From the NCBI GenBank assembly GCA_964017065.1, contig OZ024783.1, positions 10,119,367-10,183,366 of the forward strand: a DNA stretch of 64,000 bases, read 5' to 3'. Every line of letters starts with the position of its first letter. The first letter of the stretch is position 1. A model generated the notes under the pieces. That model searched no databases. It saw only the letters and a program-made list of their open reading frames with translations, and was not told the DNA's origin. Source of the stretch: Haliclona indistincta (lineage: Eukaryota; Porifera; Demospongiae; Haplosclerida; Chalinidae). Positions 44,101-54,200 of this stretch are shown piece by piece. Made by a program: the position numbers and the translations under genes.

Positions 44101-45064
44101 CCTTCAAACCTTATATCATTAATGGAATGACCGTAATTATCAATAAAGTCCGTGTTGATAATATTAACAAGTAGCTCTGAACCACTAAAATCAAAATACA
44201 TTCCACCGCCTGCTGCAGCTGTATTTTGTGACAATACCAAATGCTCAAAAAACAGATCAAACGATCCATGCATTGCAATGAACCCTATACTGCCTCCATC
44301 GCCATTGGTACGACACTTGGTTATATTCGAGTATGATAAGACTAAGTTGCTTCCTTCAAAATCGTGTGGTTCATCGTATACAAAGACTATTACGCTGCTA
44401 TAACGATGCTCTCGGCTGATATTCAATGCTGTTGAATTATAGAAAGAGCAGTTCGTGATCACTATAGGATTATTACAGTCATAAATACGTAGTCCACATC
44501 CCATCATGTGTTGTATTGAATTCTTGAGAAAGAGAACATTCGTGACCAAAGAAAAGGAAAATACTCCATTTTGATAGCCTCTTCCACAGTTGACTACTGT
44601 AAGACTTTCAACCGTAATATTACGAGACCTATCAAAGATGAACGATCCTCTCCCTCTGGTGCAGTTGATAATTACTGTAGACTGCATCACAGTCCCCTCA
44701 GCTCCTTTTATCGGCCACTGACCTTGTCCTTTCAGAGTCAGATTATACACATGGCTTATATTTACATGCACCTCTCTATCATAGCTGTGATTTCCTTCCA
44801 AGAAGATGATGGTGGTGTTAGAGGTGAAGTAGTGGCCAGGCTGGGAGATGTAGTAGGAGAGGTTGTGGCATATCTGGTGTGGAGGACATGACTGCTCATG
44901 ACCAGCATCATCAGCTATGACATAGTAGACATCAGTGCTTGTAAAGGCAGAGACAGGTACAGTCAACAACAGCAGAAACACTAGTAGTGTTGCCATCAGC
45001 TGGTGATGCTGTTCAGTTAGTTATACAAGCTATGTTCTGAGTTTATGACTGAGAGTCAAGCTTT
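41178..45064 (-). repeat. Segmental duplication, copy 2 (partner 23297-27203)
   Basis: Direct copy described at 23297. Left boundary about 41178, right boundary near CAAGCTTTACTTTTCTACAT (45060), followed by satellite units. Confidence 0.85.
41376..44996 (-). CDS. Beta-helix ectodomain, eight-helix membrane protein (copy 2)
   Basis: An intact 1206-residue paralogue of the 23496-27140 gene, same start (MATLLVFLLLLTVPVSA) and stop position. The C-terminal Cys-rich and membrane half is nearly unchanged, whereas differences cluster in the beta-helix ectodomain (for example YDEPHDFEGSNL in place of the copy 1 loop, missing residues before QTECT). Here an EGF-like stretch reads PDCQCIGNRTGILCG; copy 1 has PDRQCLGNRTG, losing one Cys. 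Conserved membrane half with a changing ectodomain suggests diversification of binding surface; this is inference from eye comparison. Confidence 0.75.
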   Translation of the reverse strand: MATLLVFLLLLTVPVSAFTSTDVYYVIADDAGHEQSCPPHQICHNLSYYISQPGHYFTSNTTIIFLEGNHSYDREVHVNISHVYNLTLKGQGQWPIKGAEGTVMQSTVIINCTRGRGSFIFDRSRNITVESLTVVNCGRGYQNGVFSFSLVTNVLFLKNSIQHMMGCGLRIYDCNNPIVITNCSFYNSTALNISREHRYSSVIVFVYDEPHDFEGSNLVLSYSNITKCRTNGDGGSIGFIAMHGSFDLFFEHLVLSQNTAAAGGGMYFDFSGSELLVNIINTDFIDNYGHSINDIRFEGSSDSQITFNLLRSTIVHTGMTYSDYGVSISSFGDTTVSLRDTRMKFANLHLAGFHVTKSLGLQLMEMYDCQFESSHNVSVILSVYETPTRIVNCIFSNNTGGNSVIVLFCSGHNIFQNSVISNNNMTGITLIASKVTFYHRNVIQNNRNTEGAGITLSMQASIEVVGELCLYNNTADERGGAFLLQSSTYAVDHQKECSIHDVYGRINFSGNRARKGGSDIYDAVLMGCSDVPHVGQPNETSWYFDTPLSNYFHFTNTDRLSSMTSDPIMVCFCNNSGLPDCSDRTQHHMQSYPGLEINTSIATVGYYGGTSPGVVQVSTQHATLVRSYGQSVNKNCFQLHILLQNTSSATALVDIRVDRGLPGWGLSIGVDIMECPIGFTKISGQCHCEQFLSASNVECNLSTTSVEFLRSGNSWFAYINNTQCITGTTNCPFDYCNRSNVSFDIMAPDCQCIGNRTGILCGQCQSHLSIMLGSNRCGTCSNWYLFLLPVFALAGIVLVAMLMFLNLSVSVGTINGLLFYANMVKLNEAFFFPNGSIPVVSQFISWLNLELGIEVCLFDGLDGYWNTWLQFAFPAYLYLLMGGIIVGCRYSVWLCRLCGSHAVPALATLFFMSYTKILLTVTNALSIFQLPCNDSILIVWSVDGDIDYGSFKHLILVAISCCVLVVGLAYPVLVLCAPLLERYSGKCIPQHRWNPVAKFKPLLDAYGGPYKDKFRFWTGVTLMVRLTLTVTFSFTSGKLAAINGYIIIIVVAGIFIFWSFTKGVYKKIYLSTLEVFYLLNILLLSTVSLAAASLRFKHDQIATIVSVCLSFVVCLVTMAIHLWWNLDSKKIKSKLGFKDRPEYVEVPQVAADVDNEEDRPPPGSPPSIVYGLSRGEHQFVLEFQSHDGRDSVSPVLLAREPLLFDT

Positions 45065-45089
45065 ACTTTTCTACATTAAATATGCTACT

Positions 45090-45380
45090 TAAAAATATGC
45101 ATTGATGGGTACTGAAAGGAAGTGTACCATTATCTAGAAGCCACATGGAATGAGTATACTGCTGAAAACATGCATTGATGGTTAACAGATGACACTGAAA
45201 GGAGGTTGTGTACAACTCTGAAGCCACATGGAATGAGTATACTGCTGAAAACATGCATTGATGGTTAACAGATGACACTGAAAGGAGGTTGTGTACAACT
45301 CTGAAGCCACATAGAATGAGTATACTGCTGAAAACATGCACTGATGGGTAACAGATGGCACTGAAAGGAATGTGTAGCCA
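45090..45380 (-). repeat. 84-bp satellite units (about four)
   Basis: Same unit as at 29850-30390, with variants (GAGGTTGTGTACAACTCTGA replacing the GTACCATTATCTAG part in two units). Confidence 0.7.
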
Positions 45381-45428
45381 CATGGAATGCTCTTAAGGAT
45401 GCTTGCAACTAATTATGAAGCACCATGG

Positions 45429-45985
45429 TGCAGATGCCTTGGTGGAATTGCATGCATACTTGCACACTGGACATGCTTTGACCGTAAACACACATCAACT
45501 AGTCTATCAGCAGATGATGATTGTAACACATTTATAAAGTAAAAGGGTCATACAAGCTGGTAAAAATAACAGAAGCCAATAGTATGCTACCACAGTGCAA
45601 TAGTTAGCTGGGCATGCACAAAGCAGCCATGCTTGTAGCAGGGTAGCTTTTTTCGGTTTTGCTGATTTTTGTTCGAACACGCCACGCTATCCTGTAGTCT
45701 AGATCAAACCTACAATCTGCTACCCAGTTAACCATGGACACATTCGATTTCGGAGAAGTCCAGATCGCCAGCAACGGTAAACAAAGTAAGCAAATCACGC
45801 CATAACTCACGAACAAAGCTTTAATTCAAAAATCTAAGACCATCAAGTTCGAGCTATTAACGTGTTCTGTCTATATTGCACTTATCACCAGCTGATTCTT
45901 CACCGTCTTTCAGAACTAGAGCGGACAGACACACAGACACGCACGATTACTGTATGCCTCGTGGCTCCGCCCACCAAGGCATAAA
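45429..45985. mobile_element. Non-autonomous GCCT(C/T)GGTGG element
   Basis: Ends ATGCCTTGGTGG and CCACCAAGGCAT. The interior contains the inverted equivalent of blocks from 31870-32050 (AACGGTAAACAAAGTAAGC, CACGAACAAAGCTTT). It is found again at 47367-47913, as part of a duplication. Confidence 0.6.
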
Positions 45986-46635
45986 TATTCATGGTGCTGC
46001 GTGTTGCTATGGTCAGTGTTTCTGAAAAACTAAAGCAGAAGACAGAGCAATATTAGCAGTATAGCTAGTGCGTCTGGATAGCAACTCGTATTGTGAAATT
46101 TCATGATCTGGCTTGCTCGCAAGAAACGGAGAGGCGCGGTCCATGATCGACGTGTTTATTCACAAACTCATCGGTGAAGACTTGAGTGAGCTCAAGCTTC
46201 TAGAAATGCATGTTTCAGAGCTAAAACCTAGTATCATAGCCATTTTTCTCTACCATGCCTAGAAAGCACCATTGCCCGTCAAACAGAATGGATTTTCCCG
46301 TTTTTTCCCCGGCAGTGTGGCGTTTATTTAGTAAAATCATTCTGTTACGGTATAGCCTATGTGTTGGTGATTGCGTAGAGCAATAAGATGTCCAGATCCA
46401 GTTTGGGATGACAAGTTTTATGCTAAAATGCATGTTGGCAAGGCTGAGTATACAGTTGGTATTGGCTGTGGTTTGTTGTGTAAACACTTGCTATGTCAGC
46501 AACCACACAATAATGAACAGATTTCACAAACCTCTCACAGCATGTTGCACCATAGATATTATATACTACGTAACCGGGATTGGCAACGAGCACAATATGC
46601 CCATTATGGCGTGCCATCCTTGTTGCGCTAGCCTC

Positions 46636-46938
46636 CTAGCCTCCTCCTTTTATCGGCCACTGACCTTGTCCTTTCAGAGTCAGATTATACACATGGCTTA
46701 TATTTACATGCGACTCTCTATCATAGCTGTGATTTCCTTCCAAGAAGATGATGGTGGTGTTAGAGGTGAAGTAGTGGCCAGGCTGGGAGATGTAGTAGGA
46801 GAGGTTGTGGCATATCTGGTGTGGAGGACATGACTGCTCATGACCAGCATCATCAGCTATGACATAGTAGACATCAGTGCTAGTAAAGGCAGAGACAGGT
46901 ACAGTCAACAACAGCAGAAACACTAGTAGTGTTGCCAT
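46636..46938 (-). pseudogene. Beta-helix membrane protein, truncated third copy
   Basis: Begins with the same MATLLVFLLLLTVPVSA start at 46938 and runs 97 codons (to LTLKGQGQWPIKG) before leaving homology with the other copies; a stop follows at once. The break fuses to a dispersed repeat. The 5' flank equals the other copies, so a promoter may remain. A short secreted product is conceivable but unsupported. Confidence 0.75.
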
Positions 46939-47039
46939 CAGCTGGTGATGCTGTTCAGTTAGTTATACAAGCGATGTTCTGAGTTTAAGACTGAGAGTCA
47001 GGCTTTACTTTTCTACATTAAATATGCTACTTAAAAATA

Positions 47040-47330
47040 TGCATTGATGGGTACTGAAAGGAAGTGTACCATTATCTAGAAGCCACATAGAATGAGTATA
47101 CTGCTGAAAACATGCATTGATGGTTAACAAATGACACTGAAAGGAGGTTGTGTACAACTCTGAAGCCACATGGAATGAGTATACTGCTGAAAACATGCAT
47201 TGATGGTTAAGTGTACAATTATCTAGAAGCCACATAGAATGAGTATACTGCTGAAAACATGCACTGACGGGTAACAGATGACACTGAAAGGAGGTTGTGT
47301 ACAACTCAGAAGCCACATGGAATGCTCTTA
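47040..47330 (-). repeat. 84-bp satellite units upstream of the third copy
   Basis: About four units with the same two variants as at 45090-45380, showing that array and gene start were duplicated together. Confidence 0.65.
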
Positions 47331-47366
47331 AGGGTGCTTGCAACTAATTATGAAGCACCATGGTGC

Positions 47367-47913
47367 AGAAGCCTTGGTGGAATTGCATGCATACTTGCCC
47401 ACTGGACATGTTTTGACCGTCAACACACAGCAACTAGTCTATCAGCAGATGATGATTGTAACACATTTATAAAGTACAATGGTCATACAAGCTGGTAAAA
47501 TAACAGAAGCCAATAGTATGCTACCACAGTGCAATAGTTAGCTGGACATGCACAAAGCAGCCATGCTTGTAGCAGGGTAGCTTTTTTCGGTTTTGCTGAT
47601 TTTTGTTCGAACCCGCCACGCTATCCTGCCGATCAAACCTACAATCTGCTAACCAGTTAACCATGGACACATTCGACTTCGGAGAAGTCCAGATCGCCAG
47701 CAACGGTAAACAAAGTAAGCAAATCACGCCATAACTCACGAACAAAGCTTTAAATTCAAAAATCTAAGACCATCAAGTTCGAGCTATTAACGTGTTCTGT
47801 CTATATTGCACTTATCACCAGCTGATTCTTCGCCGTCTTTCAGAACTAGAGCGTACAGACACACAGACACGCACGATTACTGTATGCCTCGTGGCTCCGC
47901 CCACCGAGGCATA
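47367..47913. mobile_element. Non-autonomous GCCT(C/T)GGTGG element, second
   Basis: Copy of 45429-45985 with end CCACCGAGGCAT; carried along by the block duplication. Confidence 0.6.
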
Positions 47914-48389
47914 AATATTCACGGTGCTGCGTGTTGCTATGGTCAGTGTTTCTGAAAAACTAAAGCAGAAGACAGAGCAATATTAGCAGTATAGCTAGTG
48001 CGTCTGGATAGCAACTCGTATTGTGAAATTTCATGATCTGGCTTGCTCGCAAGAAACGGACAGGCGCGGTCCATGATCGACATGTTTATATTCACAAACT
48101 CATCGGTGAAGACTTGAGTGAGCTCAAGATTCTAGAAATGCACGTTTCAGAGCTAAAACCTAGTATCATAGCCATTTTTCTCTACCATGCCTAGAAAGCA
48201 CCATTGCCCGTCAAACAGCATGCATCGATTTTCCGTTTTTTTTTTCTCGGCAGTGTGGCGTTTATTTAGTAAAATCATTCTGTTACGGTATAGCCTACGT
48301 GTTGGTGATCGCGTAGAGCAATAAGATGTCCAGATCTAGTTTGGGATGACAAAGTTTTATGCTAAAATGCATGTTGGCACCAGCTGAGT

Positions 48390-48740
48390 TAGCCTAGTTC
48401 CTCGGCGCCGAATAGAGCGCCTAGTTTCAAATGTATACGCATGCGCGACATTTTTCCCGACATTCCAGTAATACCGGATATTTTCCGTTTATGTTTGTGA
48501 CTTGTGTACTGACCTCGTGCTTCAGTTTTGCTGACTAAGAAATTCGAATACTAACGAACGACAAGAAGTAGTTGGCAGCAAACTTGGACATACAATCCTG
48601 TAGCTACGAGTATCAACGGTTGGTTAGATGTCCATACTGGCACAATGTGAAAGCATGCTATAGCTGTCCCGCCCATTTTGTTCGCGCATGCGTGTGCATT
48701 TGATACTAGGCGTTAATTTAACGACTAGGTACTAGGCTAC
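48390..48740. mobile_element. hAT-type MITE with 8-bp target duplication
   Basis: Ends TAGCCTAGTTCCT and its near complement (AGGTACTAGGCTA) flanked by AGCTGAGT (48382-48389 and 48741-48748). The uninterrupted target CAGCTGAGTATACAGTTG is seen at 27834-27851, an empty-site paralogue. It contains GCATGCGCGACA-like inverted inner arms. Confidence 0.85.
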
Positions 48741-49774
48741 AGCTGAGTATACAGTTGCTATTGGCTGTGGTTTGTTGTGTAAACAGTTGCTATGTCAGCA
48801 ACCACACAATAATAAACAGATTCGCAAACCTCTCAGCATGTTGCACATTGTAGAGTTAGCTCCTTAGTTATGGTTTGCAGAAGGAGCTTTGCCAACCTGC
48901 TTGCTATTGAAACTATTGAAACTGCACTGCTAACCAGAAGACAGCAAAGTGCTAACCACAAGGACAAGGTGTGTCAAGTGGGCGTGACCTTGAACACTAG
49001 GCTTTGATAGGCTTTTTCGTGAGATGTTTACGCATCCCCCCACCCCCCCAGAGCTGTTCAGCAGTTTAGATAGAATTTACAAGTACCTAGGTAGTAGAAG
49101 AACAAAGCCAAGAATACCTTGGAATGTGGAATGGATTCCTGGAAGCTAAAGAAAGGCCTACAAGGACACACCTATGGGCAGTATTATATAGCCAGCAACT
49201 CAACATAGGAGTTTTATAATCAACATTGTGCAAGTCAAGTGACCTGAAAAAGGATGTAGTAAAGTGTGATTAACATAACAAACAATTTATTTAAACTATA
49301 ATTTCATCAATACAATGGGTAATTTATGCAATGACAATAGATAGAAAAGTTAGGACAAGATGGTGAAACAATAGTGAAAACTGATAATTTGTTAGATCTT
49401 AGTTAGATTCACAATAAACCAATAAAATTAATTAATTGATGTATTTCCTTCACAAACACAGCTGCAACAATACATTTACTCAAAACAAATTCCTGGCTGG
49501 CTCAATGTTATAGATCTAACCACTGTACTTGAGCAGCTGTTTATAGTAAAGCAGCTCATTTTGAAAGTCAGAGAAACAAGGTCATTTGGAACAGACTTCA
49601 CGAGACTCAAATCCCCTTCTACTACGAGTACTCCTCACGGTATCTTTCACTATTCAACTGTGCCTGCCTTTTAGAGACAGCTACACTCTTTGCCTCGTCC
49701 ACCTAAGAAAAAAGTCATGTATAATCTGACTTTCCTAACGTATTGTGCTATTGACTTCTTTCCCTCTGCTGCAG
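48741..49774 (+). repeat. Duplicated noncoding block (partner 27834-28760 and 29735-29813)
   Basis: Follows the 27834-28760 block closely, then skips the 1-kb insertion of that copy and continues as 29735-29813 (ACTATTCAACTGTGCCTGCC). It ends just before the exon of the multi-pass gene at 49775. Confidence 0.7.
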
Positions 49775-50744
49775 TAGTCTTTGGAGCACCTCTTCTCTTT
49801 CGTTCATTCTAACAGGACTGATTATCTATCATTTGATTCGAAAATACCTGCTCCCGAATTTGCTGAAAAATTGGTCACTCTTGGATTTATATTTATTTGA
49901 AAAAGCAAGCAGGCACTTCTTTGACAAGGTTTTACACCGATCAAAACTATTCCCAGAGCAGTACGTGGTATCTGGCTATAGGGCCCCGAGATGGTACATA
50001 TACTGGCTGTTTAGTTTGCTATACGGCATGATAGCTTTTGCTATAGCACTATTTTGGGATAATTTCGTCTTATCAGATGTAAATTTTTGTAAAGCCGGAG
50101 ACAAAGAAAACCAGGCATGCTTTTACATGCCTCCGAGTTACTTAGATATAGACTGGTCTGCTTACCCTCTAACAAATTGTGACGATATCAACAATTTAAC
50201 CAACTATACCCTGCTTTGCTTCGAGTTTGAATTTGGTTTTGATAAAGCCACAGCAGCTGCTGGTGGTGTGTTCATACTTGCTTCTCTGGTTCTCACCATC
50301 ATTACAATACTCATTCTAAACTGCGCCAACAACACGGACACTACCACTCCTTACGGCAAGTGCAAAAGACACTTTCGTCGATCGCTGGCTCTTATTTTCC
50401 AGCTCATTGGAATTACTGCTTCTATTGTTATACCGATTGGACTGTTCTTTAACCCCTTTATCACTAGTACCTTGTACAAAAACCCTAGAAGTTTGCTGAA
50501 AATGCTATCCGCAGTCTATCTGATTCTGTTTGCCTGGACTACCCCGTGGTGCTGGTTCGTGGAGGAAGATATACACACAAAGAAACACCGCATAAGAAGA
50601 ATGGCGAAAGAAATAAGAGAAGGAATAGCGGAAAGAAAACCGCTTATAGAAGGAGAAGAAACCGTGATACAGAGGCTCGAGAGTACGGGCATAAGCGGTT
50701 CGGATAAAATTCTGACGAGTGATGAAGAAAATGAGCAAGACTGA
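49775..50744 (+). CDS. Multi-pass membrane protein family member E (most complete)
   Basis: A probable last exon: acceptor TTCCCTCTGCTGCAG at 49774, then an open frame to 50744. Layout: a first helix (SFILTGLIIYHLI), a basic amphipathic cytosolic stretch (LFEKASRHFFDKVLHR), helix two (IYWLFSLLYGMIAFAIALFW), an ectodomain with five Cys and NLTNYT glycosylation site, the family signature LLCFEFEFGFDKATAAAGG, three more helices and a long charged tail ending DEENEQD. FPWW is varied to TTPWCWF. About 320 codons in this exon; the first exon was not located. Function unknown. It points towards the ATM gene, 460 bases away, tail to tail. Confidence 0.65.
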
Positions 50745-50749
50745 ACACT

Positions 50750-51208
50750 CGTTACGAAGAGAGCAACTTTCTAATCGTCAACTTATTTCTCTACCATGTG
50801 CATGTAAATCAAGTTACCATGGATGCGTACTGTAGATACAGGTATATAGATTCCTTTAGTTGTGTGTTACAAATAACAAAATCACAGATAGCAATATGCT
50901 ATATTGTATAGTGAGTTCCTCAGACATAATTAACAGGTGTGTGTTCTTTATAAAACATTTAAATTTATCATCTTCATTATTCAATTTGTAACAATAGAAT
51001 GTTCCTAGGATAATTATGCGTGTTCTTGATTACAGTTCCTTGTACAATGTTATAACCATTTAAATCCAACAATGTCACAATGTGTGTATGTAACACTGGC
51101 TTGCGCTGACTTACTTGATCAAGTAGAGACATCAGATTGCCGCCATGCACATACATTATACAGTATCTAATGCTATGGACTAATATAGACTACACACATG
51201 CGACTCAC
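50750..51208. other. Spacer after last ATM exon; no further ATM exon established
   Basis: One possible minus-strand mini-exon (about 51112-51166, reading YVHGGNLMSLLDQ with a GTAAGT donor) would need a 29-base intron before it, so I do not accept it. Otherwise AT-rich. Confidence 0.4.
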
Positions 51209-54200
51209 TTGATTTCACTAGAAGGTGCTTCAGCTCACACTGGGACGATCGGAGAATGGAACGAAGGCATCTCAGTCCCTCAACAGATGGAGAAGAGGAG
51301 GATGTGGAGACTGTATTGGAAGAGGGGCTGTCCTTGTGGTGCCATAATGACAGAAACCGTGTGATCTCCTAAATCCAAAACAACACTGTCATGACAAGCT
51401 TAATGTCGAGATTATAATCAACAATATTGCCCTACAGCTAGTAATGAAATTTTAAGTTTAAGATTCGACCAATCCGATGATACACTATGCAACTTTGCTG
51501 CTTACACAAAATAATGTTGCGTACAACTGGAATAAAAAGGCGTTCTATTCGAGCAACAAAGTTGCTTTCAATTCGCCTGACACAATGCGCGAGTTTGCTG
51601 TAGTATGGTTGTGCGCAACAAAATAGCCTAGTTAATCATGGTCTAAATTCTGCAGCTTGGTTTAAATCGTGAAGTCATGCTAATACTATTATGCTTTCCT
51701 CTTCATAATACATGTGAATTTGTACTCAGTGTACAGTACTGGTACCTCAGCCAGGCTCAGTTCACCAGTCGCCTCTCTGATCTCCCTCCACCGTTCTGAT
51801 AGTTTAGTGAAGGGCTCTTGAGAGGGGAATGGATCCAGCAGAGAAGCATACTCTATCAGGTCAGGTGACTGGCAGTGATCCATCAGATACTCTAACAACC
51901 CAAGCACCTAGAGATGGAGAGAGGGAGGGTGGGTGGGTAGGAGGGAGGGAGGGAGGGAGGGAGGGAGGGAGGGAGGGAGGGAGGGAGGGAGGGAGGGAGG
52001 GAGAGAGAGAGAGAGAGAGAGATAATCAGAAACAACATCATAACTGAAGGACATCAGTTACTGCAAATCAACACATAGAAGTTTAGAACAGATAGATATG
52101 AAGGTCACAAAAGCACTACAAACTCCAAAGGATCTCTAAAGATCAAGAATTATCACTTAGTACTTATCATTGTACTTAACTTTATCAAATTTAAACTGCA
52201 CGGTCATCTACATGTTTTATAAGGTAGATAAGATGGTGGAAGGCAAACACAATGTCACAATACAATATGTCTCACCTGTTTACCTAGCGGTGATGAGCGT
52301 TGAGCAAAGGGAACCATTGTGGACACAATACTATGAAGATGACCACCAAGCACCTATACAAAAAAAAAGAGGACAAAGATAAAATTAACACCCAAAGTCA
52401 CATTGGAACAAATCTAATCCGAACACCCTTGGGGACCCACAAATAGTGTCCCGACTATGAAGGTGCCTGATTTCAGGAGTGGTGCAACATTCAAAGTGTT
52501 ATTTTGGGATCTCATGAAGTGTACGCATCACAGTGTGAATCCTCATTTGAAAGGTGTCCTCATTTGAGGGTGTCCTCATTTGAGGGGGTTCTCTAAACGT
52601 CAGAGGAGCTAGGCTAGTGTCAGAAACATAAGCTTACTTGAGGGCAATGTTCAATAGCAGCTTTACACAGTGTGTGTAATGTAGCACAACATGGCGGGAA
52701 TAGCTCTGCTAGCTCCAGCTGGTCCATCTTGTGGTTGTTAATGATCCTGATCACACTGTGGACAATGTCCATTACCACGAATCGCACTGTTCCTGCTAGA
52801 CCGGTTTTTAACTCCTGACAAACCAGGTTAACAAACAGACTATAGGCAAGGAACAGCCGTTTTCGCTCAAAGATTCTATGAGTTGAAAGCAGTCGAAGAT
52901 TGAGACTGAGCAGAATGTTCTGAATAGTATCCTGGAGAGAAAGAAACATAAAATCAACAACACAATACAAAATGAATAATAAAATTAATATAAAATTAAG
53001 AATTTATGTACAGTGGAATCTTGATTATGTAATAAATTATTTAAACCACTTATGGCAGTGCATTGTCTGGAACACGAGGCTACAAACCAAAAAATCTGAA
53101 CTACCTTTTATGTAAATGTTTCTTAACGCACCTCACACCTACTCATTCATATAATCATTAACTTTGCAAGTAACTTAAAAAACCATCTTTACAATCTCTG
53201 GCAACGCCACAGAAGATCATGTTACAAATATCATTTACTATCAATGATCATGGCTAAACTCAGCAACAACAGTATACAACAACAGTTTCGTCCAAATAAG
53301 ACAATTATTAGAACATGGTGTCAAACACATGATTGTACTACAGTAACTGGGAGAATAATAAATAACAAAGTGCGGGCATCGTTTAAAGCTCAATACCTTA
53401 CTGTTACTATTATTAGCGGGTACTAATTTTAGCGAATTTTAGCGATGACATCATAATCGCTAAAAATAGTACGCACCAAATTGTATTTCATGGTTTAGAA
53501 ATTTGAAGGAAACGCTAAAATTAGTACTCGCTAATTCAAAGATTTTGTAAAATCGCTAAATTTTGTACCCGCCAATAATAGTGACCTTAAGGTATTAGAA
53601 GTCAAACACAGTGCCGACCTTTTCTTTTCTCTTTGACATGAGCGCGATGAAGGAGATACCTTTAACGTTGTAGCACGTTGGGAGATATTCAAGTGTGGCG
53701 GTGATAGATCGAGAGGTGTAGTGAGGGACGGGAGGGATTGGATCACACGCTCTGAGGTACTTGGACAAGAATGACGATGAGGATGGAGTCTCGTACAACC
53801 GAACAAGCAACTCGACAACAAAGTCACCGATACTGTTCTTGAACAATCTGTCAAACTCCTGCAAAACAAAAGGGTTAAAAGTATAAATGCAGTGGAACTT
53901 CTAAATAAAGGACATCTGATGTAGCGTAACGCAGAACAGGTTCGAGCCAAATACTTGGTATGGAATATGACAGAAGGACCAGAGTAGAAGAGTGATAAAA
54001 ACTAGAATGAGCAGTGTCTTTATTTACCGAGTGACAAAAATAACAATATCAGAGACGTGTCGGCATGTGACAATCGACAATGGCTCATATTATTAACAAT
54101 GTACATGTTGAGAGGTATTGATGCAATAAAAGTAGAGAGTGAGATCAACTCTCCACAATCTGAGACAAGGCTCGAAAGTGGGAGACTGTTTAGATATGTT

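Noticed and set aside
51112..51166. Possible extra ATM mini-exon (GGNLMSLLDQ)
   Set aside because: The preceding intron would be only 29 bases and similarity is weak.
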